Made by a program: the position numbers and the translations under genes. A stretch of DNA of 64,000 bases from Diadophis punctatus similis (Eukaryota > Chordata > Lepidosauria > Squamata > Dipsadidae): the NCBI GenBank assembly GCA_023053685.1, contig JALIGW010000005.1:19970001-20034000 (forward strand). Reading direction: 5' to 3'. Of this stretch, positions 49,901 to 61,650 are shown piece after piece; position 1 is the first letter of the stretch; each line of letters begins with the position of its first letter. The notes beneath the pieces were generated by a model. It was given only the letters and a program-made list of their open reading frames with translations. It did no database searches and was not told where the DNA came from.

Positions 49901-50690
49901 TTACAGGGCTGGTAAAGCAATAATCCATGATCAAGGCTATCCAGGCAATGAAGTAATTTAACCCTGCAACATTTAAGGACAGCATGTCTTCTTACACATA
50001 AAAGAAAGGTTCTTGTTTTATGATGGTTTGTTTCTATTAATTAAGCCAAATTAAGCTATCTTAGCTTAATTTGACTACAAATGCTCAAGAATAGCTTTCA
50101 TTAAATAGAGCCCAATGGTTTAAATCTGAAATTATTCACTCTGTACCTCACCAACTGAATTAATTAGACTTGGCTAGAATTAACCAAGCAGTTGCACTTG
50201 CAGAGGGTACCAAGAATTAGCTTTCAGTTTCCATGAACATCTGCTGGATGAAACTACAAAGCCCTAATTGCCATGTTAATATTGATCTATAATTTCCATG
50301 TATTATAGTTAGAGGACTGGAATAATGAGTCACTATCTAAATAATGTTTATTAAAAATAATTGAAATGTTTATTGGAGCTCATATGGAGTGAAATCTAGT
50401 GTTGTGCAAGATTTTTCAGTCTTGTGCTGTTAGTTTTTTTCCTTCCTCTGAAGGCCTCTCTTAAAACACCAAGCCCTTCTCTTAACACTTTGGACCTTCC
50501 AAAGGAGATATTAAGAGTGTGTGGAAATTGTAGACAGAAGAGGAAATTACTGTTTTCACTGTGGGAATTATATCATTAGAAAACACCTTGCAAGACCTAA
50601 CCACCATGGGAACTTTTTCAATTCTTTATTTACCTTCATTGTAGTGAATTTACAGATGCTTGAAGAAGACTTGTAAATATTATGAATGAC
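46979..50690. other. no gene or repeat recognised; one hairpin
   Basis: Longest stretch without an assigned element. It contains a perfect 12-bp inverted repeat with a 3-nt loop at 50047-50073 (CAAATTAAGCTA and its complement). Short frames have no recognisable domain or splice context. Confidence 0.45.
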
Positions 50691-50704
50691 CAGTGGTGGG
50701 ATTC

Positions 50705-51140
50705 AAGTAATTTGTATTTGTATTTGTTTATTTGTCAGGCATATATGATTATAAGCAAAGTACAAACAGTAAAACATGATTGAATATATATGTAATATTA
50801 CAAGCATGAATAAGAGTAAAAGAGGTATGAATATATGGGTACATTAGGACAGGAACGGTAGGCACGATTGTGCGCTTATGCACGCCCCTTACTGACCTCT
50901 TAGGAATGGGGTGAGGTCAATGGTAGATAATAAGAGGTTGAAGTTTTTGGGGTTTAGGGAAGAAACTACTGAGTCAGGTAAAGTGTTCCAGGCGTTGACA
51001 ACTCTGTTGTTGAAGTCAAATTTTTTGCAATCAAGTCTGGAGCGGTTTACATTAAGTTTGTATCTATTATGAGCTTGTGTATTATTGCGGTTGAAGCTGA
51101 AATAGTTGTTAACGGGTAGGACATTGAGTTCTTCCTAATG
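50705..51140 (-). mobile_element. LINE 3' end, antisense copy of the 10.0-10.8 kb element
   Basis: Reverse complement of the 3' half of the copy at 10040-10795, from the ATACAA-rich tail at 50705 through GCATATATGATTATAAGCAA and the GTGCGCTTATGCACGCC block into the end of ORF2. The two copies are close enough to align by eye, so this LINE family was active fairly recently. Confidence 0.85.
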
Positions 51141-51316
51141 ACCGGCTGGGTGGGTGTGGCTGGGTGGGTCATGTGACTGAGTGGGCATGGGCAACTCTAC
51201 ATCACTCGCATGGGTGGTGCCTGCACGGGCCAGGCGGGGTTGGGGAGGGAATCCAGGGGTCTCCAGTGGGGGGAGGAAAGAAAGATCCAACCTGTGTGTG
51301 TGTGAGAGAGAGGGGG

Positions 51317-51449
<133 letters not shown>

Positions 51450-51900
51450 CTGCTGCCAGCTCTGATATAACTCTACGAGATTAGATCGGATCTCTCTCCC
51501 TCCGTCCCTGCTTTAGGGAAGTTTAGACAGTATGCTGAGGAAAAGTCTGCTGAGGGAAAGTGTATGTACTATGGCATGCTGCGGATGCCCCTCACTCGCC
51601 CCTTTGCCTGGCTTCCCTCCTCCCATCGTCTCCTCAGTGCTCGCTAACTCGCTTGCGCTCTCCCTCCCCAGTCTAGCTTGACGCAGGTGGCAGCTCACGA
51701 TTGCCCTTTGCAAGCCCACTGTCAGTGAAGCTGGGCGCCGGTGAGGGCTGGCTTTTTGCCTAGGTTCATCTAGCTGTTGGGGGAGAAATGAGCGGGTGCC
51801 TGAAGAGGAAGCCTGGGGAGGAAGCAGTTTTCAGCCGGTTCGCCGAACTGCACACAAAGTTAACAACCGGTTCAGCCGAACCAGCTGAATCCCACCACTG

Positions 51901-53289
51901 ACTAACACCGGAACCCAACTACCTACCAGTTTTTCATATCCAATTCAAATTTCTTGTTACTTTTCCTCGGTCTCTCCTGCTGAGAAGTTTCAGAGCTTCT
52001 TAAACTGGGTATTGTTTTCTTTTCTTTTTTTGCTTATGTGAATCTGTGAAGATCTCAGACACTAGTAAAGGAGAATATTTGTAGCTCAGGGTTGAAACGG
52101 GAAGGGTGACTCTAGCATGGATGATATTACCTAGTTTGGGTAATGAAATGTCTGCAAGAAAACAACCAAGCTCAAAGAGGAGGACCCAAATACACCAAGG
52201 ACCCAAATACTGATTGTGTAACAAATGATAATGATAGGATTCAGGGGCTATTACATGAAAGTCCTGACACCATGTGATTTGATATCTACCAAGACATCCC
52301 AATAATCTTTCCCAAAAACCAGCTAAGAAGCCACCAAACTAATGCTCTCTCATAAAGGCGCCTTAAACTAGACAGTAGGCAGCAATTTCTCTACCAGGCT
52401 TCTGTTTAGGAATGGACAATTTAGTTTTCAAATGATACGTTTATTTTTAGGAACAATGTCTATAGTCTCACAAAGCTGGCCATGCAAAAAGTGCTTTCCA
52501 CTGACAAAAATAATGTAGGTCATAATCCACCCCACTGGGTGAACAAGAAGATGATGAATGAGCGGTGTAGAATTGCTCAGATATTTGTGTGTGCCTGCAT
52601 GCACGCACACGCACACGCATACACGTATTGTGTCTGCACTTTCCTCCACAAATGTTATTTTTAGCTCTGTTCTCACATGATGAACAAAAATAAAACCTTA
52701 TACATTTTTCATGGCGTCCCAGTGTGCCAAATCCAGGTCATCACAATGTGCCCTTGGCTTAATACATTTTTAATAAGCTGAACCCAGCAAAAAAAATGAT
52801 CAGGACCTCTTTTTTTATGTTGAGAGTAGAACTTCTTGCAGTAACTATCAGTTAGACTGCAATCCTATACACACTGCTCTAAAAGTAAACCTTTCTGAAC
52901 CCTATGTGACTTTTTCTGAGTAGAGAAACGGAGGATTATGCTGTTAAATCTCTCAGCACTAATACAAGAGAAGAAATTTGAGGCTGGGTTGCAAATATTC
53001 CTTCTGAATTTGAATATATGCAGTTGCACTGGATGCAAGAAATATTTTTATATAACCATATCTAAGTTCAATAATGGATTTCACCTGGATTGCTGTTCTT
53101 TCAGTGAAATGTATCTGATACAACTAAGGGAGTAAAGGTGGAGGAACAGATTTTTCTATTGTTTAAAACCAATGAAAATTTCAACTCTCTTAATTGTGAG
53201 ATGGTTAGCACAACAATCCTCTAGTGTCTGAAAGTGGTAAAGCTTTAAGTAAGTCCAACACCACCACACTTGTCGACTTCCAATTTAAT
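51901..53289. other. no gene or repeat recognised
   Basis: Intron-like sequence up to the target duplication of the copia element. A short CA-rich tract lies at about 52598-52626. Confidence 0.5.
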
Positions 53290-53294
53290 GATTT

Positions 53295-53764
53295 TGTTAG
53301 GTCTCTGACCATAACTGATTGGATAGAACAATATATGTTTAGCTTTTAACAGATATGTCTGTTTAGCTGAGGTGTTGCAGACTGCCACAAGAGGGAGCTA
53401 GAGTTCACAGCTTATTTCTATGGGAGTCCCTCTCTGTTTGTCTTTGGTCTCTGCTACTCAGAGTGTAGTCTCTGCTACTTATTAGAGCAAGGCCTAGAGT
53501 ATGTATGCTCTGCATTTCTCTGTGTTGTAGTTATGTATTATAGCTAAAATGTACTTGTACTGGATAATACTTGGATTGTCATTATGACTATTAAGTGTAT
53601 GACTTTGGACTGTTTATAGGAACATGCTATTTCTTAAAGTAAACTTTAATTCAAGTTAGTGTATCTGTGTGTGGCTGAGTTCTTATTCACAACTGATCTC
53701 AATCTAAACGTTTCTGTATGCACAACCTTGGTAACACAAGGAATACTCTGCTAATACATTAACA
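53295..53764 (+). repeat. 5' LTR of the copia element
   Basis: 470 bp, TGTTAGGTCTCTG to CATTAACA. By reading against the 3' LTR I find one substitution (GTATTA against ATATTA near 53534-53540) and a 2-bp CT difference in a CTCT run. Such LTR identity is expected soon after insertion. Confidence 0.95.
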
Positions 53765-53765
53765 C

Positions 53766-53780
53766 TGGTTATGGGCCCAG
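53766..53780 (+). promoter_or_regulatory. primer-binding site, initiator tRNA-Met anticodon arm
   Basis: Two bases after the LTR the sequence GGTTATGGGCCCAG is complementary to the anticodon stem-loop (CTGGGCCCATAACC) of initiator tRNA-Met rather than to a tRNA 3' end. This is the half-tRNA priming arrangement known for Drosophila copia. The tRNA sequence is from memory. Confidence 0.85.
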
Positions 53781-53856
53781 AGAGATATTGAGAGTTAGTG
53801 TGAATATTCAGTTTCATACTCAGACAGCTAACTTGTGGTTTACTGTTAAATTAACA

Positions 53857-56800
53857 ATGGCACAAGAGCAGTCAACTAGCTTATCCCTGATAACCAGGTT
53901 AGATGGAACTAACTATGTTTCCTGGTCTATGAAGTGCAGCTTACTTTTGCATAAAGAAGGATTATGGACTGTGGTTAATAATCCACCTGATATAACAGCT
54001 TGGGATCCAACAAATGATGAAGATAAGAAGAAAATAGCTGACTTTAACCGGGATAATGAAAAGGCTCTTAGTATTATTGGACTGACACTGAGTGATCAGC
54101 AACTGGTCCATATTCATGGTGAAGATTCTGCTGCCAAGTGTTGGAGTACCTTAAAGAGACTTTATGTTCGTGATAGTGTTGGTGCGCACATACACCTTAC
54201 ACGTAAACTGTTCAGAGCACGTTTGTTAAAAGGTGGTGACATGTTAGCTCATTTGGAGTTTATGAAGAGAACATTACAAGAGCTACATGAAAAAGAACTG
54301 ATTTTCTCAGAGTTGCATCAAGTTTATATTATTCTTTCTTCTTTGGATGACTCTTATGATGATTATGTGTCTTCACTGGAAGTTTTGACCAGAGATGAAC
54401 TGACATTGACTGGCATAATAGGAAGACTGTTAGAAGAGTCTAGAAGAAGGCAAGATAGAAAACAACTGAGAGAGAAACAACCACAGGAAGAACCACACAG
54501 AGAGAAACAACCACAATCTTCAACTGCCTATATTGTTAGGAAATGTTATTCTTGTGGGGCTAAAGGTCATATAGCCAGATTCTGTAAAAAGGGTAAAAAG
54601 CAGAATGCTAGTAATATGCAGAGAGCTTATAATGATGTTAGTGTAGCTATATCAAGTACAAATAAAACTGTAAGCCATGATATCTGGATAATAGACAGTG
54701 GAGCATCTCAGTGTATAACTAAAAGTAAAGAGAGATTTGTTAATATGACTAAAAGTAACCAGCATGTATCATTAGCAAATGGCTGGAAATTGAGAGTATC
54801 TGGAGAAGGTAATGCATATTGTTCATGTATTAATGAAAGTTTACCAATGTTATATGTACCTAACCTTAAAAATAACTTACTATCTGTGAGAGAATTGGTA
54901 AAAGCAGGGTTTGTGGTAACTTTTCAGGGAGATAAATGTTTAATTGAAAAACAAGGTAAAAGAGTTACTGCAAGATTGCATGATGGCTTATACACTATCC
55001 ATGATAGTCCATTAAATAAGGCTAATTCAGTTTATGAAAATAGAAAGCCTCATGACGAATGTATTCATTTGCTCCATAGACGTATGGGACATTTAAATTT
55101 CAAAATTTTAAAGAAAACTGTTGAGTTATCTAATGGTATAAAATTAAAACCTTGTGCAAGATATTTAAATTGTAATGCTTGCAATCAGGAAAAGAGCAAG
55201 GTAATTCCTGCAAACAGGTTAAATGGATTTAAAACCAAGGAACCATTAGAGGTTGTATTTGCTGATCTCATTGGCCCTAAGAAACCCAGTTTAGGTGGAG
55301 CCTGTTATATATTGAGCATAGTTGATCATTTTTCTAGATATGGTTTCTGTTATCTGATGAAAACAAAAACAGAAACATATCAGCATTTTGTAAACTGGTT
55401 AAGGTTTGTTGAATGAAAAATGAAAAAGAAACTGGTTAGTTTAGTAACAGATAATGGTACTGAGTTTACCAATAAGAGATTTGAAGATATGCTAAAGAGA
55501 GCTGGTATTGAACATAAGCGTTCTGCTCCTTTTCGGCCACAACATAATGCACATATTGAACGTAGAGGTCAGACATTACAGGCTATGTCTAGAACCATGA
55601 TTTCAGATTCTGGTTTACCAGAGAGGCTCTGGGGTGAAGCTATAATGTGTGCTAACCATGTTTTGAACAATGTAGTGAATGCAACAACTGGTGAATTGCC
55701 ATTTACCCGTTGGTATGGTAGGAAACCAAATCTTAGTTATTTGCATACATTTGGTGCACCAGCATGGGTGCATATTCCCACACAAGTAAGGCGAAAGGGA
55801 CAACATAGAGCATGGAAATTATGTTTTGTAGGGTATGAATCTAATCATAGATCATTTAGATTCTGGGAGCCAGGTACTACTAGAGTATATTGTAGTGCAA
55901 GTGCTAAATTCCTTGAGCATGTTGGATGGAGTAAACTGGAACAGGAATACAAGGAACAAGATAGTATTGTTGTTGAGGATCCATTGTTTCCTGATGATTC
56001 TGATAAGAATAGTACTGATGATAGGATAGTGACAGAATCCTCAATAGAGGAACCATCTATGGATGATGTAGAAGGTACTTCGATAGGGGAGGAAAAGGAA
56101 GAGGAAATTCCAACAACTTGTACTAAATTGCCTAGGAGGTCAACTAGAGAGAGACGTCCACCTGATAGATATCAGGCAAGTATTGTATGCCAGATTAATG
56201 TGGAACCGTCTAATTATAATGAACTTAAGCTGTATCCAACAAAGGAACAGGTAGCTTGGCAGGAAGCTATGAATAAGGAATTAAAATCTTTAAAGGATCT
56301 TGAGGTATATGAAGATGTATAGTTACCACCAGGTGAGCGTGCAATAGGTTGCAGATGGGTGTATAAATTAAAGACTGGTATGGATGGCACTGTTACCCAT
56401 AAAGCAAGATTAGTTGCTCAGGGATTTGCTCAATCAGATAAGGATTATGATGAGGTATTTGCACCTAGTCTGAGAGCAAATACATTGAGAGGAGCATTAG
56501 TTTGGGCAGCTAAAAATAAATGCATAATTAATCATGTAGATGTCGAAACTGCATATCTACATGCACCTTTACAACATACCATTTATATGAAAAAGCCATT
56601 AGGTTTAAAAGATGATGGAAAAAATGATTATTGGAAATTAAAGAAAAGTCTTTATGGTTTAAAGCAATCAGGTTATGAATGGAATAAATGCATTGTAAAA
56701 GAATTAGTTTCCATGGATTTTAAAGCTGGTATAGCTGATCCTTGTTTATTTAGGAGAGAGAAAGATGGTTTGATTTCTCAGTTGCTATTATTTACAGATG

Positions 56801-57732
56801 ATATAGCGATTATAACAAAGACTGAACAAGAAGCAAATGATATTGTTTCTGAATTACAAAGAAAGTTCAAGATTAGAAATTTAGGAGAAATTAAACATTA
56901 TTTGGGTCTTGATATAATGAAGACAAATAGAGGATTCAAAATTTTGCAAGCTAAGAAGATTAGCCAATTGTTAAAAAGATATAACCTGGAGAATTGTAAA
57001 ACTGCTAAGACACCAATGGATCAGGGATTTACAAATAGTGATAGTAAATGTCCTGTGTTTGATAAGGAGATTTATCAGTCTCTAATTGGTAGTCTCTCAT
57101 ATTTGAGTAATTGGTCTAGACCAGATATATCTTACAGCGTAAATCAACTGGCTAGATATAATGCTGAACCAAATGAAAGGCATTGGCAAGCAGCTAAACG
57201 AATACTTAGATACCTAAAGCACACAATACATTATTCTTTGTATTTAGAACCGAGAAATGAATTAGTGTTAACTGCATATGCTGATGCAAGTTTTGCTACT
57301 GATGCAATGACTCGCAAATCAACATCAGGTATAGTGGTAATGTTGGGTAATGCTTTAATAGGGTGGAAATCTATTAGGCAACAACATATTAGTTTATCCA
57401 CTATGGAAGCAGAATTCTCGAGTTTATCATTAATGTGTACAGAATTGGTGTATTATAAACAATTGTTAAAGGATATAGGAATTACTGTACAGGAGCCATT
57501 TATTGTGTATGAAGACAATCAATCTGCCATTAGTATGGCTAATAGTTTAGCTGTGAAAACAAGGTCGAAACATACTGATTTGAGATATCTGAATGTTAGA
57601 CAATGTGTTCAAAATAAAATGGTTAAGTTGGAATACTGCATGACTGAACAGAATATTGCAGATCATTTTACTAAAGCGCAAGGTGCAATTAAACACAAAG
57701 AGTGTTGTGAAAACTATGGTTTAAAGATGTAA
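53857..57732 (+). pseudogene. copia gag-pol, one frame with two in-frame stops
   Basis: From the first in-frame ATG (53857, context ACAATGG) one frame runs 1291 codons to TAA at 57730-57732. Domains by residue from that ATG: UBN2-type gag about 10-200; zinc knuckle CYSCGAKGHIARFC 230-243; aspartic protease WIIDSGAS with D280; GAG-pre-integrase HRRMGH near 407-412; integrase with D470, D532 and E568, the last two 35 residues apart; RT with VDVETAYLHA near 895 and FTDD at 979-982; RNase H with AYADAS near 1143 and STMEAEF near 1184. The length is close to Drosophila copia. TGA at 55414-55416 falls between the first two integrase acidic residues and TAG at 56320-56322 falls between integrase and RT. 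No frameshift is present. The visible catalytic residues remain; the RT box is FTDD where YVDD is usual, keeping both aspartates. Confidence 0.95.
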
Positions 57733-57754
57733 GGTATTATATATTGATCTACCC

Positions 57755-57765
57755 AAAGGGGAGAA
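57755..57765 (+). promoter_or_regulatory. polypurine tract
   Basis: AAAGGGGAGAA directly abuts TGTTAG of the 3' LTR, the position from which plus-strand DNA synthesis is primed. Confidence 0.88.
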
Positions 57766-58237
57766 TGTTAGGTCTCTGACCATAACTGATTGGATAGAAC
57801 AATATATGTTTAGCTTTTAACAGATATGTCTGTTTAGCTGAGGTGTTGCAGACTGCCACAAGAGGGAGCTAGAGTTCACAGCTTATTTCTATGGGAGTCC
57901 CTCTCTGTTTGTCTTTGGTCTCTGCTACTCAGAGTGTAGTCTCTGCTACTTATTAGAGCAAGGCCTAGAGTATGTATGCTCTGCATTTCTCTCTGTGTTG
58001 TAGTTATATATTATAGCTAAAATGTACTTGTACTGGATAATACTTGGATTGTCATTATGACTATTAAGTGTATGACTTTGGACTGTTTATAGGAACATGC
58101 TATTTCTTAAAGTAAACTTTAATTCAAGTTAGTGTATCTGTGTGTGGCTGAGTTCTTATTCACAACTGATCTCAATCTAAACGTTTCTGTATGCACAACC
58201 TTGGTAACACAAGGAATACTCTGCTAATACATTAACA
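57766..58237 (+). repeat. 3' LTR of the copia element
   Basis: 472 bp with the same ends as the 5' copy, followed by the duplication GATTT. Confidence 0.95.
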
Positions 58238-58242
58238 GATTT

Positions 58243-59036
58243 ATCAACCCGATCAATGTTGACTGTAAAGAGTTGTCTTGTCAACTACCCTTTAATGTAT
58301 CCTTGGATTGCATTTAGAATTAAACCTGGAATAACGGAAGGTCATTCATTTTGAAATTATCCAAGCTAATAGTTTCCAATGGTTTTGATAAGTTTGAAAA
58401 GTATACATCAATAATGTAGATTATTGATATTGTTGTTTGCTCTTTGTTTCTCTGTCTCTCTACTTCTGTTGCCTTTTGCCCCATGTTTGTCAGTCAACAT
58501 TTAACATCAAGTTATATGTTTTGCTAACTAGCATGTGTCCTTCTTTTAATCTGGCTAGAGAATTTGACTGGGGGTGAGCTGGGTTCCCTAAACTGGAAAT
58601 TATCTCCAGTAGTTTTCCAAGGAAGGGCAGAGACATTCATTCCTTCAAGGCTTTGACAAACAGCAAGGAATGTTCTAATTAAGATTGGTATTAGTGTTCA
58701 TATCATAAACTAAGGACAGGCAGCCTGGTATCATCCAGATTTTTTTTTAATCTCAAATTCCAATTTCCTTGCCATTAGCCAATTTGGTGGAGATTAGTAA
58801 GAACTGGACTAAAATTTCTGACATTCCCTTGCAGTCTAGCAATCTTCCATAAAATGGCTTGATTTTTCTACTGTATATCATTTTTTAAGGAGTCCTATAA
58901 CAAACTAGCATTTTGCTGAAGACTGTTAAGATCAAGGAGAGAGATTTGGGAGGAGGATCTACTTCCAATAATGAATATGAAATGTCAATAGATACTACTG
59001 TTCAACATGAAAACTGTTATTGATATAGTTTTGTTC
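58243..59036. other. no gene or repeat recognised
   Basis: Continuation of the sequence interrupted at 53290; intron-like. Confidence 0.5.
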
Positions 59037-59436
59037 AGGGGTGTCAAACTTGATTTCATTGAGGGCCGCATGAGGGTTGTGTTTGACCTAGGAGGTCTGG
59101 GGTGGGCGTAGCCAGCTCGACGTCACTCGTGACAGGGGCACCTGTGGTGGCCCGAGCAGTCTGCCAGTGAAAACAGGCTCCTGAACTCCATTTTCAGCTG
59201 CAATGGCCTCCTGCAACCCTCTGCTAGTGAAAACAGAGCTCGCAAGGGCTGCCCATGGCCTTCCCAAGCTCCATTTTCACTGGCAGAGGGCTGTAGGAGG
59301 CCGTCACAGCCAAAAATGAAGCTCAGGAGGGCTGCGCAAGGCACCGGGCCTTGAGTTTCCAGGGTGGCCCTGTGGGCCAGATCTAAGCACCCCGCAGGCT
59401 GCATCCAGCCCCCGGGCCTTGAGTTTGACACCCCTG
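59037..59436. mobile_element. hAT-type MITE, CAGGGGTGTCAAACTT family
   Basis: Begins CAGGGGTGTCAAACTTG and ends TTGAGTTTGACACCCCTG. The 8-bp duplication GTTTTGTT / GTTTAGTT has one mismatch. The interior repeats the AGCTCCATTTTCACTGGCAG block in both orientations. Confidence 0.92.
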
Positions 59437-59444
59437 GTTTAGTT

Positions 59445-59655
59445 ATTTATTTATTAAATTTATATGCCGCCCATCTGGCAGTTCAAGGTGACTCCGAGTG
59501 GCTTACAATGTAATAAAACATACAGATATAAAAGCAGATTGAAATTTCAAAATATTAAAACAAACCAAAAAAACCCCCCACAGATTTGGAGTGGAGCAGT
59601 GGGGCTGCCTACTCTGTTACTGCACCAACCGCCTCCCGCCAACTCCTCCTTCAGT
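59445..59655 (-). mobile_element. CR1-type LINE 3' UTR, antisense
   Basis: Starts with the reversed (AAAT)n tail, then TATGCCGCCCATCTGGC and GACTCCGAGTGGCTTACAAT, the CR1 3' UTR pattern also seen at 35380. No coding part is present. Confidence 0.75.
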
Positions 59656-60045
59656 TAAATGTTATTTAGAGTTTTCCATATTATGTATTTTATACTTATT
59701 AACCCTCATACCGGCTACTACCAGCTGTATTAATTGAGACTACGCTTATACTCCAGTTAATCTGGGGAGGAAATCTTTTTCTAATTCTTTCCTGTCTGCC
59801 TGGCTTAATAAATATTTATTCTGCATGTGTTGTTGCCTTAGAGGCTTCTCTAAGGTCATCACCATGGATCCTTCCAGTCAGCTATGGCGAAGATCGAAAA
59901 TTACAAACAAACCACATCTTACATCTCAACAAGGCAAAAGCTTGATGTTTCACAGTATATTAGAAGTAAAGAAATGGGTGACTTGTTTTGATTGTGACAA
60001 CAAATTACAAGCTATTTGTTGGTATCAGCTACCAACTCTTTAAAT
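59656..60045. other. no gene or repeat recognised
   Basis: AT-rich sequence between the CR1 tail and the SINE. Confidence 0.5.
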
Positions 60046-60240
60046 GCAAGTGGTGGTTAAGGCATCAGGCTAGAAATCAGGAGGCCATGAATTCTATTCC
60101 CGCCTTAGGCACACAGTCACAAATCTTGGCCAGTCGTTCTCTCACAGACCTAGGAAGCAGCAGTGGCAAACTTCTGAAATCTTATTAAGGAAACTGCAGA
60201 GATTAGAACAGACAGTATAGGAGATGAACAGGCTGAGCTA
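60046..60240 (+). mobile_element. tRNA-derived SINE remnant
   Basis: The head has an A-box-like GTGGTTAAGGCATCAGGC and a B-box-like GAATTCTATTCCCGCC, followed by CTTAGGCAC and TTGGCCAGTCGTTCTCTC. The last phrases resemble SINEs with an L2-type body. It differs from the SINE at 37951 and 41083. Confidence 0.6.
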
Positions 60241-60872
60241 GAGGTAGGGTTAAGTGTGTAATCAATTTGGAGTCATTGTGTAGTCACGAGAAACACAAAT
60301 CTACCACCACCACCCCCGGTGAATTCTGTTGACCCTTATCTAGCACCAATTTAGCTTGAATTGTTAGTCGCTCAGAATCTTGTATATAGGTGGCAAGAAT
60401 AAACTCTTAGGCTTTGAACTCAACTCCTGTTATCTGGTTATTTGCGCTTGACAATCAGTTGCTAGAGTCAATACTGACTAAAAAGCACCTACCTCTCAAA
60501 ACAAAGTTATAAAAAATTCTTTATGGGAGGAATTATCCAATTTAAGATTCTATGACACACTTACCATACTACATATTATTTTCAGAAGCAGACTGGGGAA
60601 AAAGCTGGTGATTTTAAAAACAACTATTGATTTAATTAAAAAATTAAGATGTAATTTTCACTAATCTTTCTTTAAAAATAACACAACTTAAAAAGGAATC
60701 CGGGTTTAATATAAATAATAAAACCTGATATATGCCACTTTCTTTGAAAATGAATAAGAAGTCTGCTATAGCAGTATGGTGTGATTATACTATTTTAGCG
60801 ACAATTATTTTCATTGAATTTTAAAGAATATTATTTTTAAAAAACTAGTAAGAGAAATTTTTTAAAAACATA
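60241..60872. other. no gene or repeat recognised
   Basis: AT-rich intron-like sequence up to the TA target of the next element. Confidence 0.5.
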
Positions 60873-61648
60873 CTATATTTTTCGGAGTATAAGACGCACC
60901 AGCGTATAAGACGCACCTTAGTTTTGGGGGAGGAAAACAAGGAAAAAAGGCCTCTGCCTCCCAGCAATTTGCCAAACAGCAAACAGCAAACAGTACAGAT
61001 GATATACACTGTTTGCTGTGAATTTCTGTGCATGTGTGCCTGACCCATAGAAATAGGTTTAACTCAGCTGCCTTATCTTAATACTAAACAGGAAACTGTT
61101 ACATTTTAGATTATACTTTTACAGATCTTTAAAATTGATGTGGCTTTCTGGAAGTATACATTCTCTGCTATTTAAAAGAAGATACAAAAGCACTGGGCCT
61201 CTTCAGAGCAAGCATTTATTTTAAAAAGCTTCTTCATTTTGTTAAGTTGTCTAGAACAATAATAAAGCAGTCCTTAAAAAATAAGTCTAATAATTTGAAT
61301 ACTCTACAAACATTTATAGTTACTTACTTACCTCCTTGCAGTTTCAGCTGTCCAACATTGCCAGCAGTTCACCTCCCAGCAATTTGTCTCCTTGCAGCTA
61401 CCGTAGTTAGTTTCATTTTAGCACGTGGCTTGCAAGCCTCAGTCAGCTGTAGGTCAGGAGGCAGATAATCACTTCCTTGTGCAAATCAGGCTCTGCCCTG
61501 TTTGCTGCAACCAGGTAAATTGCTGGGAGGCAGAAGGGTGGGGTGGGGGTGGCTGGATGGGGATACATTCGGTGTATAAGACGCACCGAAGTTTTCACCC
61601 TCTTTTTTGGGGGGTAAAAAGGTGTGTCTTATACTCTGAAAAATACGG
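60873..61648. mobile_element. TA-flanked DNA transposon (TTTTTCGGAGTATAAGACGC ends)
   Basis: Begins CTATATTTTTCGGAGTATAA and ends TTATACTCTGAAAAATACGG, imperfect inverted repeats that differ mainly by C-to-T type changes, flanked by TA (60871-60872 and 61649-61650). The repeat ATAAGACGCACC occurs twice at the left and once near the right end. At 776 bp and without a transposase frame it is non-autonomous. The TA target suggests Tc1/mariner, but the superfamily is not certain. Internal CTCCCAGCAATTTG blocks occur in both orientations. Confidence 0.75.
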
Positions 61649-61650
61649 TA

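Larger units (their letters stand above)
53290..58242 (+). mobile_element. complete Ty1/copia LTR retrotransposon with 5-bp TSD
   Basis: A full element of 4943 bp (53295-58237) between copies of the 5-bp duplication GATTT (53290-53294 and 58238-58242). It has two near-identical LTRs, a primer-binding site, one gag-pol frame in the copia order (gag, protease, integrase, RT, RNase H) and a polypurine tract against the 3' LTR. Integrase before RT separates it from gypsy and retroviruses. The frame is interrupted only by two in-frame stops. It lies in sense orientation to the window and antisense to the STK32 exon. Confidence 0.96.

Noticed and set aside
50640..50695. Possible upstream STK32 exon ending AATGAAG before GTAAAT on the minus strand
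   Set aside because: The frame needed to join the known exon meets a stop codon within a few codons and shows no STK32 residues.
53788..53856. Longer N-terminus for the copia gag starting at 53788
   Set aside because: That codon is TTG; the first in-frame ATG is at 53857 and the extra residues do not look like gag.
55414..56322. Programmed stop-codon readthrough as the explanation for the two copia stops
   Set aside because: Both lie within or after integrase rather than at a gag-pol junction, so simple inactivation is more likely.
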